This document shows positions 8,213 to 16,375 of a stretch of DNA of 64,000 bases, piece by piece. The stretch is from Iodidimonas nitroreducens. GTDB taxonomy: Bacteria > Pseudomonadota > Alphaproteobacteria > Sphingomonadales > Rhodothalassiaceae. The DNA lies in NCBI GenBank assembly GCA_000710935.1, contig BAYV01000003.1, positions 1 to 64,000 of the forward strand, read 5' to 3'. Made by a program: the position numbers and the translations under genes. Position 1 is the stretch's first letter. Each line of letters begins with the position of its first letter. The notes under the pieces were generated by a model. It was not told the origin of the DNA. It did not search any database and saw nothing but the letters and a program-made list of their open reading frames with translations.

Positions 8213-8704
8213 TCAGCGCACATTTTCATTGACCTTGATGCAACAGCGCGCCTCCTTGCCGTCCAGAGCGCTTTCCATGGAAAATTTGACCAGGGCCGCG
8301 TGCGAGACATCCTGCGGTCGATCCGCAAGGCGCAGAAAGCGGCAGGATTTTTGCTCTTCAATGGGTTCGTTAGCCGAACCGCCCAACCCCACTTCATTCG
8401 GTTGATAGCGATAATCTATGCTGATTGTGCGCAAATCTGCGGGAAGGATTTCAAGAGCATATAAAATCGAGGGGATATGATCGGGTCGCCTTTTGAAGTG
8501 GGTATGGGGATCATAATTGGGGAAAACGGTTTTTTGTGCTTCAAATGCTGTCAGCGGTTGAGTTTTTATGGAAACATCCAGCCATGAAAGGCTTTGATCA
8601 GCATAAGCAGAGGCGATCCAGGCCTTGCAAAAGCGCACCTCTTCATCATTACAAGCGGCAAGCCCCAAAAATCCGAGACAGAAAAGAGCATGTCCGAGCC
8701 GCAT
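8213..8704 (-). CDS. Small lipoprotein of unknown function
   Basis: The 163-residue product has a signal peptide ending in the lipobox LAAC (Cys at residue 18), so it is probably lipid-anchored. The mature part carries Cys residues in RFCKAW, SCRFLRL and RCCIKV, allowing disulfides in the periplasm. No known domain was recognised. It lies 60 bases downstream of the sensor kinase gene on the same strand and may be transcribed with it. Confidence 0.65.
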   Translation of the reverse strand: MRLGHALFCLGFLGLAACNDEEVRFCKAWIASAYADQSLSWLDVSIKTQPLTAFEAQKTVFPNYDPHTHFKRRPDHIPSILYALEILPADLRTISIDYRYQPNEVGLGGSANEPIEEQKSCRFLRLADRPQDVSHAALVKFSMESALDGKEARCCIKVNENVR

Positions 8705-8764
8705 CCGCCACTCCTTCGATCACGGGCAAATTCGATCACGGGCAAAATTTTGCCAAAATCAGGG

Positions 8765-10984
8765 TCAGGCGCCCATCAGAATGCCCATCTTTGTTTTTTT
8801 GTCTTTAACAGCATCCGCGCGCACAACAAACACACGATCCGGTGGCAGGGTCATAAAGACTTTGGTGCCCTCAGCCAATTGCGATTCAATGCTCAAGCTG
8901 CCACCATGGCGATCAAGATAGGCCGCCACCAAAGGCAGACCAAGACCCGCGCCTTCGTGATTACGGGTTAAAACATTCTGAATCTGGCCAAAAGGCTGCA
9001 ATGCGCGCTCGATATCATGCTCCAACATGCCGATGCCTTTATCCTCGATGCATAAGCGAAAGGACCCATCGTCAAGCAAGCTGGTCGTGATCCGCACCTC
9101 GGTTCCAGATGGCGAAAACTTCACCGCATTCGACAAAAGATTGAGCAGCGCCTTGCAGATCAAATGCCGATCAATCAGCAATTCAATGGACGAAAACTGC
9201 AAAGGCGCGGACATATTAGCCACCACAAGCGCGATTTCTTTCGCTTTCGCCTGCGATTGCACCTTTTGAAGGGCTTCCGCGATCAGTTCATCAGCCTTGC
9301 ATCGCTTTTCGTCCAGATCATTTTCCCAGCCCCCAATATATGAAAGATCAAGAATATCACTGATCACTGATAATAGATTATGGCCAGCCTGATGAATGGA
9401 TTTGGCATAGTCGAGATAATGACGATTCCCAATGGGCCCATGGACTTCATTGACTGCCATTTCCGAAAAACCGATGATCGCATTGAGGGGAGTTCTTAAT
9501 TCATGGTTGATCTGTGCCAAAAAATGGCTTTTTGCGGCATTGGCTGCCTCGGCACGCGCCTGGCTCAGTTTCAGGGCTTTATTCATTCGCTTTTGATAAA
9601 CAAATAAAATGCTGGCGATCAGTGCCGCGAAAACAGCGACAGACAGCCATAAACGTTGCAACTTCAGGCGCTGTTCATTTTGAAATTGTCTGGCTTCTGC
9701 CGCCAATCTTTTCGTCTGTTCTTCTTCAACCTTTTCATAAAGACGCATTCGCAAGCCGGATATATCCCCTGTATACATGCTGTTCAGCGCTTTTATCTTT
9801 TGGGCGACATAATCCATATGGTATTTCAAAGCGTCTTCATATTGCCCTTGCGTCGCTTCAAGCTGCGATAGCAGCAGGGGAAGGAAGGATGCAAATTCCG
9901 ATCCCTTTAATTCAGGATTATTGGCAATATAATCGCGCATCTTTTGGATATAGGGTTTAGCGTCCTCCAAGCGGTTTAATTCGATCAAATTCAGCGCCTG
10001 GGTCACCGCCAGATCTGCCGAAAAAGGCGCATTGGGTTCAAGGGTGGCAAAAGCCTTATCGGCCCATGAAACCGATCGCTCATAATCTTCCATCTTATGA
10101 TAGGCTTCAGCCAGTCCGTAATAAACATAGAAAAAGCTGTCGCTGCGCTGTTCCCCCTCAAGAAAGACCAGTAAATTCTGGTAAATTTCCACCGCTCTTT
10201 GTGGATCATCCAAAGTCGCTGCAGTGTTTGCCAGGTTGAACAGGATAGTTTCGCCATCCCCTCGCACCCCAAGCTGATCAGACACATCCAGCGCCTTCAG
10301 ATAATAACGGGCGGCCCCTTCAAAATCGTCGAGACTGGTCATCACATAACCGCTTATATTGAGCAGATCGAGACGAAGAAACGACCGTAATTGCTGATCT
10401 TCCACCTCATCCAGATACGCAAAGCCAGTATCCAGCATTCCAAGAGCCTGCTGCATTCCCCCAATCACAGGATATAATGCGGCCATCCGGCTACTGGCAT
10501 AAACGGTCGCGACAGGCTCACTCTTCAGTCTGGCATCTTCTTCATAAACGTCCAAAACTTCCAAGGCCGCCTGATAGCCACCTTCCAAGCCATTGGCATA
10601 AACCAGCGCAATCTGGCCCAGAAATTCCATCTCCTGATCTTTTGCCATGCGCGCATCGGAAATCAGGCGATTGGCCCAGATGAGGCTTTCCTCTTGCAAT
10701 TCAAGCCAGGAAAAAAGAGTAGCGACCCTGAAGATTTGGAGCCTTTGCGCCCTGCCCTGAAATTGATCGACCAAGGCGATCTCATCATCCAGATAAGCCT
10801 GGGATAGGATATGCCGACCATTTTCAATCCGCTCCATGATCTTATCTAATAAATCATCAGCCAGCACAGCCTTTTCAGGGCTTTGAGCAGACCAAGACAA
10901 AGCGGGCGTCAACATCATAAGCGCCGCCAGCAAAAAATGGGCAAAGTGCTGAAAAAATATTTTTCTCTCCATCAATGGAATCAT
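8765..10984 (-). CDS. Sensor histidine kinase with periplasmic TPR domain
   Basis: The 739-residue protein starts with a signal-like hydrophobic segment (residues 14-33). About 400 helical residues follow in a pattern typical of tetratricopeptide repeats, then one transmembrane helix (LWLSVAVFAALIASILFVYQ), a short coiled coil, and a HisKA domain with phosphoacceptor box INHELRTPLNAIIGFSEM. The HATPase domain has an N box (NLLSNAVKFS), G1 (DKGIGM), F box (PFGQ) and G2 (GAGLGLPL). It should therefore sense through a periplasmic TPR module and signal inside the cell. No response regulator lies next to it, so its partner is elsewhere. There is no clear ribosome binding site before either candidate ATG (residues 1 and 5). 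Confidence 0.9.
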   Translation of the reverse strand: MIPLMERKIFFQHFAHFLLAALMMLTPALSWSAQSPEKAVLADDLLDKIMERIENGRHILSQAYLDDEIALVDQFQGRAQRLQIFRVATLFSWLELQEESLIWANRLISDARMAKDQEMEFLGQIALVYANGLEGGYQAALEVLDVYEEDARLKSEPVATVYASSRMAALYPVIGGMQQALGMLDTGFAYLDEVEDQQLRSFLRLDLLNISGYVMTSLDDFEGAARYYLKALDVSDQLGVRGDGETILFNLANTAATLDDPQRAVEIYQNLLVFLEGEQRSDSFFYVYYGLAEAYHKMEDYERSVSWADKAFATLEPNAPFSADLAVTQALNLIELNRLEDAKPYIQKMRDYIANNPELKGSEFASFLPLLLSQLEATQGQYEDALKYHMDYVAQKIKALNSMYTGDISGLRMRLYEKVEEEQTKRLAAEARQFQNEQRLKLQRLWLSVAVFAALIASILFVYQKRMNKALKLSQARAEAANAAKSHFLAQINHELRTPLNAIIGFSEMAVNEVHGPIGNRHYLDYAKSIHQAGHNLLSVISDILDLSYIGGWENDLDEKRCKADELIAEALQKVQSQAKAKEIALVVANMSAPLQFSSIELLIDRHLICKALLNLLSNAVKFSPSGTEVRITTSLLDDGSFRLCIEDKGIGMLEHDIERALQPFGQIQNVLTRNHEGAGLGLPLVAAYLDRHGGSLSIESQLAEGTKVFMTLPPDRVFVVRADAVKDKKTKMGILMGA

Positions 10985-11301
10985 TTCATAAGTTTTTTGA
11001 AAAAAAACATGCAGATTGTCTGCACGAGCACCAAGCAGCTACGTTACGCACGTTCCATCGGTCAAGATCAATTGATTGTGATGATTAATAATTTCATTAC
11101 CGTAATGGATAATGATATTTCTCAAAATAATTTGCTTATTATAAACGGATCTTTAACAACGTTCAGTAAACAAGATTGAGACCAATAAACCACAGAACGA
11201 ATCATCAAGACTGAATGCATACCCCGGAGCCCTCATCGGTCTGAGCAGCGAGAACCCTTTTTCCGCTCGGCACGCCTTCTCTCCTCATGCTCAGGATTTG
11301 C
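10985..11301. other. AT-rich divergent intergenic region
   Basis: The region lies between the divergent sensor kinase and Nudix genes. Bases of about 11060-11170 are clearly AT-rich and probably carry the promoters. A small inverted repeat, GCAGA-TTG-TCTGC, lies at 11011-11023. No gene or RNA was recognised. Confidence 0.4.
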
Positions 11302-11859
11302 ATGAAAATCGAAAACCAAAATTGCCTTTTTGACGATTATCTAAAGATCGAAAGCGCCGAGATCAGCTTTGAATTCAAGGATCAGGGCATCTCCGGCCCC
11401 CATCGTTTGATGCGCCTCAATCGGCGCGATGCGGCCTCGGTTTTGCTGATTGACGCGATCCATCGAGAGGTGGTTTTAGTCGAGCAATTCAGATGGCCGA
11501 CCTATGAAAAAGGCCCCGGTGCGCTATTGGAAATCGTCGCCGGAGTGGTCGAAGAGGGGGAAAAACCGGAAGAAGCGGCCCATCGAGAAGCCATCGAGGA
11601 AGCGGGGCTCACCCCCGGCCCCCTGACCCTGATCAGCTTGTGCTATCCCACACCCGGCTATTCCACCGAGCGGAGCTTTATCTTTGCTGGCACCATCGAT
11701 CATAGCAAAGCTGTGCATAAAGGGGGCGGCACCGATCCCGGAGAACATATCGAGATCGTTCGCATCCCTTTCGATGAGATCAAATCTTTGCTGGCATCAA
11801 ACCGGCTTCAGGATGCAAAAACCGTGATCGCCCTGCAATGGTTTTTGTTGCAGTCCTGA
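11302..11859 (+). CDS. Nudix hydrolase, ADP-ribose pyrophosphatase-like
   Basis: The 185-residue protein has a complete Nudix box at residues 81-103 (GVVEEGEKPEEAAHREAIEE then AGL), matching GX5EX7REUXEEXGU, preceded by VEQFRWPTYEKGPGALLEIVAG. This arrangement is typical of the ADP-ribose/GDP-mannose pyrophosphatase branch (NudF/NudK-like), which hydrolyses nucleoside diphosphate sugars to a nucleoside monophosphate and a phospho-sugar using Mg2+. The ATG at 11302 is preferred over one at 11287 because CAGGA lies 5-10 bases before it. Exact substrate cannot be read from sequence. Confidence 0.88.
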   Translation: MKIENQNCLFDDYLKIESAEISFEFKDQGISGPHRLMRLNRRDAASVLLIDAIHREVVLVEQFRWPTYEKGPGALLEIVAGVVEEGEKPEEAAHREAIEEAGLTPGPLTLISLCYPTPGYSTERSFIFAGTIDHSKAVHKGGGTDPGEHIEIVRIPFDEIKSLLASNRLQDAKTVIALQWFLLQS

Positions 11860-11866
11860 TTGACAA

Positions 11867-11899
11867 GGCTTCACTGGGGCTTCACTGGGGCTTCATTGG
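11867..11899. repeat. Three tandem 11-bp units at convergent gene ends
   Basis: GGCTTCACTGG occurs at 11867-11877 and 11878-11888, and GGCTTCATTGG at 11889-11899. The last unit contains the stop codon of the minus-strand gene. The Nudix gene ends 7 bases before the array. Confidence 0.85.
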
Positions 11900-12651
11900 G
11901 CTTTCAGGCTTTGCTGCACGGCCCGCAGATCATCATCCATCGCCTGCCAAATCGGGCTGGATTGTGCATCCGCATCCATGGCCACCCGATCCGCCAGCCA
12001 CTTTATCTGCTCATTCAGCACCATACGGCCATCATAATCATCGCGCTCGAACAATCCGGCCCCCATGCGCGACATTTTTTCATATAAGGTCATCAAGGGG
12101 CGCCCCGATGCATCGGCCTTGCGCAGCAATTCAACCACGAAACTGTCAAGATCACGCGCCCGCACCCGGATTTCCTCGGTCGCGGGTCCAAACCCTTCCC
12201 GATTTTTCAGGGTTTCTCGCGCCGCTCTTTCCGATGAGCGGGCAAAGGCTTCATCCACGCTAGTCAAAGACCCGCGCAAGCGATCATCTCCGGGCGCATG
12301 CATCTTCATTTTATAGCCCCGCTTGCCGGTCGATCGCCGGGGATCGATCTGCTGTTCGGCAATGATCCGGGCCAAAGCGGCGGCCACTTCTTCGGTTTGA
12401 TCCGCCAGCAAAAGCAACGCAGTGGAAATCTGCCCCTCGCTTTTGCCCAACATCACAGCCACCGGGCGTTCATCCTCGATCACCCTGATGGGAAAGCGCA
12501 GTTCAGGCTCGATCCGGGCGGCTTCAAATAAGGGCACGCTGACCGCATCCACATAAGCCTGCGCCTGATCCAATCCATCCTGCGCCTTGAGCGCAAAAGG
12601 CATAAACACGCCAAGCATCAACAAAAGGGCGGCAGCCCTGCGCTTTGCCAT
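11893..12651 (-). CDS. Secreted protein of unknown function
   Basis: The 252-residue product has an N-terminal signal peptide (basic KRR, hydrophobic core, ALKAQ near residue 24) and is predicted to be periplasmic. The mature part is helical and charged, with the stretch VAAALARIIAEQQIDPRRS resembling the region around the zinc motif of some periplasmic M48-like proteases, but no HExxH is present. I do not recognise the family. Its 3' end overlaps the 11-bp tandem repeat, and it is followed on the same strand by no near gene; the aldehyde dehydrogenase gene lies 70 bases upstream on the same strand. Confidence 0.6.
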   Translation of the reverse strand: MAKRRAAALLLMLGVFMPFALKAQDGLDQAQAYVDAVSVPLFEAARIEPELRFPIRVIEDERPVAVMLGKSEGQISTALLLLADQTEEVAAALARIIAEQQIDPRRSTGKRGYKMKMHAPGDDRLRGSLTSVDEAFARSSERAARETLKNREGFGPATEEIRVRARDLDSFVVELLRKADASGRPLMTLYEKMSRMGAGLFERDDYDGRMVLNEQIKWLADRVAMDADAQSSPIWQAMDDDLRAVQQSLKAQ

Positions 12652-12721
12652 AAAAATAACCTATCTCCTCATTGCCTGATCACCGCATCAAAAGGCCATA
12701 AAAGCCTACCATCGGCATCAT

Positions 12722-14203
12722 CTATTTCTTGATTTGGAAGCGCAAGGTTTTTGCCAAAGCCTGACCATAAGGCGGCAGGGCCCCAATCAATTTGGTGATA
12801 TTAAAGCCCGTTTGCCGATAGATCGTGCGGGCATGGCTGAAGCTTTTGAAACCTTCCACCCCATGATAAGATCCCATGCCCGAGGGTCCGATGCCCCCAA
12901 AGGGCAGATCTTCATGGGCCACATGCCACAAAACATCATTCACCGTCACCCCGCCCGATGTCGTGCGCGCGATCACATGGCGCTCCTCGGCCTGATTTTG
13001 GCCGAAATAATAAAGCCCCAAAGGCCGATCATGGGCATTGATATAGGCGATGGCCTCATCAATAGACTGATAGCCCACAAGGGGCAGGATCGGGCCGAAA
13101 AGCTCATCGCGCATCACCGTCATCTGATCATCAACACCGCTGAGTATATAAAGGGGCATGGTGGTGTTCGGCTGATCATCGGGCTTTTGTTGGCCATCTG
13201 ATCCACACACTGAAAGACGCGCGCCTTTTTCCTGGGCATCCTTGATATGGGCCTGCAAGCGGCTGTGATGGCGACTATTAATGATGGCCGTATAATCAGG
13301 ATGGCGATCCATGTGGGGATAAAGCCGGGCGGCCGCTTTTTCCAAAGCCTCCACACAGGCGGCCATCCGATCCTGTGGCACCAGCAGATAATCCGGGGCC
13401 AAACAAATCTGCCCGGCATTCATCAGCTTGCCAGTCAAAACCCGCTCAGCCATCTGGTCGAGATCGGCGCTTTTCGAGACGATCACAGGGGATTTGCCGC
13501 CCAATTCCAAAGTCACCGGCACCAGATTATCTGCCGCCGCCCGCATCACATGGCGGCCCACAGCGGTGGAGCCGGTAAACAGCAGATGATCAAAGGCAAG
13601 GGAGGAAAAAGCCTGACCCACATCAGCCCCGCCGGTGATCACGGAAATTTCCTCGCCATCGAAATACTCGCTGAAAAGCTGCTCCATCAAAGCCGAGGTG
13701 GCCGGTGTCAATTCAGATGGCTTGATCATCACCCGATTGCCCGCTGCCAAAATCCCGGCCAGGGGCGCAAAGGTCAGATTGACCGGAAAATTCCATGGGC
13801 TGATCACGCCCACAACGCCTTTCGGCTGATACGCGATCCGCCCTGATGCCCCCAAAAGCCCAAGGGGAAATTCAAGGCCGCGCTTTTCCGGCTGCATCCA
13901 ATAGCGCAGATGTTTCTTGGCAAATTTCAGGGCCTTTACAGCCGAAGCGATATCGGTGAATTTCGACATCAGCACCGGGCGAGAATCGAAATCCTGTGCC
14001 ATTGCCGCACACAGTTCATTTTGATGATCAACCAATATGGCAAGGGTTCGGTCAAGGCGGCTGATGCGGCTTTTCACTGAGACCGGCGCCTCATCAAGAA
14101 AGGCTTTTTTCTGCGCCGCCAAAACATCATTCATGGCTGCCCGATAGGCCTCTATCGTTTGATCGGCATCAATTGCTTGCATCCGGCTGGCCATCCCATC
14201 CAT
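12722..14203 (-). CDS. NAD(P)-dependent aldehyde dehydrogenase, coniferyl-aldehyde type
   Basis: The 493-residue enzyme belongs to the aldehyde dehydrogenase superfamily: the substrate/cofactor entry motif GVVGVISPWNFPVNLTF, the Rossmann turn LLFTGSTAVGRHVM, the general-base motif LELGGKSPV, and the catalytic Cys in AGQICLAPDYLLVP. The CLAPDY context and the C-terminal hydrophobic end (LPPYG then RFQIKK) are typical of coniferyl aldehyde dehydrogenases and related fatty aldehyde dehydrogenases, which oxidise aromatic or long-chain aldehydes to acids. The reported frame can begin at a TTG (14212); ATG at 14203 or 14194 is more likely, with AAAGG close upstream. Substrate is uncertain. Confidence 0.88.
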   Translation of the reverse strand: MDGMASRMQAIDADQTIEAYRAAMNDVLAAQKKAFLDEAPVSVKSRISRLDRTLAILVDHQNELCAAMAQDFDSRPVLMSKFTDIASAVKALKFAKKHLRYWMQPEKRGLEFPLGLLGASGRIAYQPKGVVGVISPWNFPVNLTFAPLAGILAAGNRVMIKPSELTPATSALMEQLFSEYFDGEEISVITGGADVGQAFSSLAFDHLLFTGSTAVGRHVMRAAADNLVPVTLELGGKSPVIVSKSADLDQMAERVLTGKLMNAGQICLAPDYLLVPQDRMAACVEALEKAAARLYPHMDRHPDYTAIINSRHHSRLQAHIKDAQEKGARLSVCGSDGQQKPDDQPNTTMPLYILSGVDDQMTVMRDELFGPILPLVGYQSIDEAIAYINAHDRPLGLYYFGQNQAEERHVIARTTSGGVTVNDVLWHVAHEDLPFGGIGPSGMGSYHGVEGFKSFSHARTIYRQTGFNITKLIGALPPYGQALAKTLRFQIKK

Positions 14204-14230
14204 CCTTTTCAAAGACAGGGTTCATCACTG

Positions 14231-14255
14231 CAGGGCCAATGAAGGCTTGGCCCTG
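14231..14255. promoter_or_regulatory. Hairpin in divergent leader region
   Basis: CAGGGCCAA at 14231-14239 pairs exactly with TTGGCCCTG at 14247-14255 around a 7-base loop. It lies 28 bases upstream of the aldehyde dehydrogenase start and about 130 bases upstream of the divergent gene. No T-run long enough for an intrinsic terminator follows it. It could be an operator or an mRNA leader hairpin. Confidence 0.4.
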
Positions 14256-14383
14256 TTTCGGTCTTAATCTAGCATATGATAGGCTGGATGCATCTTTTTA
14301 ATCCCCTCTATTGCGGCGGGTTCCGGCTGATCGGGGTTGGATTTTAAAGCTGCCATGAAAACCTGATCAAGGAACCAGCCCTG

Positions 14384-16357
14384 ATGACATCCGCCTTGCG
14401 TTCATATGTCTTGCTTTTCAATGCTCTTATGGTTGCGGCTTTCGTCTGGCCCCCCATTCCGGCACAGGCCCAAAACCGCGAAACAGCGCAGGCAGGGGCG
14501 CAGAATAATAACGATAGCCAGACCAAAGCAGACGATGGCCAGCTTTATTCCCCCGGGGCCATTCCGCCGCCACCGGTGTCGGAAGCCCCGCTGGTCCTGG
14601 CCCACGCCCGGCCCAATTTCAATAATATCAATGGCGTTATCTCTTTCATCGATGGGGTGGTGCATGGGGCGATGGCCCGCGATCACATCTCAGGGGCGAT
14701 GATCGCGATCATCAAGGATGATGAAATTCTATTGAACAAAGGCTATGGCACGAAAAGCGATGGTGACCTGATCGATCCCGAAACGACCCGATTTCCGATG
14801 GGTGCCCTATCGGATATCATCATCTGGATCGCCATCATGCAGCTTCAGGAAAGCGGCTATCTCAGCCTTGATGATCCCATCAATCGGCATCTGCCCCCAC
14901 AGCTTCAGCTTGAAATCGATCCCACCGGGCCGATCCTGATCCGCCATCTGATAAGCCATAGCGCCGGATTTGAGAGCGCGGGCAGGCCCAATCAGCGCCG
15001 CCCAGCGGGAGAAATCGCCCTTTATTCCGAGCACAATGCCGCCCTTGGCGCTGCGATCATCAGCCAGATCACCGGGCTTTCTATCGCCGATTATAGCAAT
15101 CAGAATATTTTTGCCCCCCTTGATATGACCCATAGCCACATGAGCACTGCCCATGCGCTCTCCTCCACGGCGACCGATCTAGCCCGGTTGATGGGGGCCT
15201 TTCTGGCTGATGGGCAATGGCGAAATGGGCGGATTTTGCGCCCCCAAACAGCGCAGCGTATGTTTGATCCGCAGTTTCAAAATGCGCCTTTTGTGGTGGG
15301 GATGGCCCATGGATTGATGGAGTATAATCTGCCCGGCGGCTTTCGTGGTCTTGGCCATAGAAGTCACTTGGGCCAAAGCGACCAAAGCGGGCAAAAGGGA
15401 ATGGTTCACGCCAATCTGGTGATGGTCCCTGAATTGCACCTTGGCATCTTTATAGTCGCCACCCTGCCCGGCGGGGCAAGCCTTGTTGAGACTTTGCCGC
15501 CCCTTCTGGTGGATCATTATTTCTCTGCTACGGATGATCTTAAGGCAGACAGCGCCGCTGCTGATACAACGGATCAGCGTGATTTGATCGGGCTTTATCG
15601 CCCCTTTTCCAAGCCCTTACGCTCGGTGGCCGGGATTGTGTCACCTAGCGATTTTTATATCGAGGTGAGAGCCCCGTCTGACACAGAGAGAAGCAAATCC
15701 AATGGCCTTTTGATCCATCAACCCGATCATGATGGGGGCAAGGCCCAATTATACCATCCAATTGGCCCGGCACTCTATCAAGCCGAGGGGCTGGAAGCCC
15801 CGCGCGCCTTCAAAAAAATCAGCAGGAAAGGGATCAGTCGATCCGGGCAGATGATTTTAACCGATGAAACGGGCCTTGATCCCGCCCGCAAAATCGGCTG
15901 GGCCGCCACGCCTGCCTGGTTCCTATGGCAAAGCCTGATCATTGCCGGGCTGGCTGTGATCAGCCTGCTGATCGCCTGCCGAAACAGCGCGCGACTGATC
16001 AAGACCCCATCACATAAAGCGCTGCATATCGGAATGATTCTGTCATCAGTCTTGTGGCTTTTCTTTTTGACAATTTTGCTGATCGCCGCCGCCCGCCCCA
16101 TCTTTGCCCCGCTCATTCTTCCCGTTCTTGGCTATGGTGCGCTTTTGGCACTTTTTATAAATCTGGCCAATCTCGCCATGCTGATCCGCCTTGCCATATT
16201 GATCCGCTCTGGGCGTCATCAGTCTTTCATTGGTCATGGGCAGTTTTTGGCTGCTATAAAAAACAATGGCACCCGGATTTTTCAGGCCATGATCATCGTG
16301 ATCAGCCTGATTTATCTGTTTACCCTTTTTCAATGGGGGTTTTTCCCCGGATTTTGA
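14384..16357 (+). CDS. Beta-lactamase-fold membrane protein lacking catalytic residues
   Basis: The 657-residue product has a signal peptide (to about residue 30), a serine beta-lactamase/penicillin-binding-like domain at about 85-370, a beta-rich region, and four hydrophobic segments after about residue 510. In active members the pattern TRFxxGSxSK supplies the Ser and Lys of SxxK. Here the aligned segment is TRFPMGALSD (135-144), so A141 replaces Ser and D144 replaces Lys. The YxN motif is YSE (214-216). Flanking family features (YLSLDDPINRHLP, HLISHSAGFE, FAPLDMTHSHM) are intact and the gene is uninterrupted. It is therefore probably a non-catalytic homologue, perhaps binding rather than cleaving its ligand. 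It is followed after 18 bases by an alkaline phosphatase gene. Confidence 0.8.
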   Translation: MTSALRSYVLLFNALMVAAFVWPPIPAQAQNRETAQAGAQNNNDSQTKADDGQLYSPGAIPPPPVSEAPLVLAHARPNFNNINGVISFIDGVVHGAMARDHISGAMIAIIKDDEILLNKGYGTKSDGDLIDPETTRFPMGALSDIIIWIAIMQLQESGYLSLDDPINRHLPPQLQLEIDPTGPILIRHLISHSAGFESAGRPNQRRPAGEIALYSEHNAALGAAIISQITGLSIADYSNQNIFAPLDMTHSHMSTAHALSSTATDLARLMGAFLADGQWRNGRILRPQTAQRMFDPQFQNAPFVVGMAHGLMEYNLPGGFRGLGHRSHLGQSDQSGQKGMVHANLVMVPELHLGIFIVATLPGGASLVETLPPLLVDHYFSATDDLKADSAAADTTDQRDLIGLYRPFSKPLRSVAGIVSPSDFYIEVRAPSDTERSKSNGLLIHQPDHDGGKAQLYHPIGPALYQAEGLEAPRAFKKISRKGISRSGQMILTDETGLDPARKIGWAATPAWFLWQSLIIAGLAVISLLIACRNSARLIKTPSHKALHIGMILSSVLWLFFLTILLIAAARPIFAPLILPVLGYGALLALFINLANLAMLIRLAILIRSGRHQSFIGHGQFLAAIKNNGTRIFQAMIIVISLIYLFTLFQWGFFPGF

Positions 16358-16375
16358 CCTGACCACAAGCGGATC

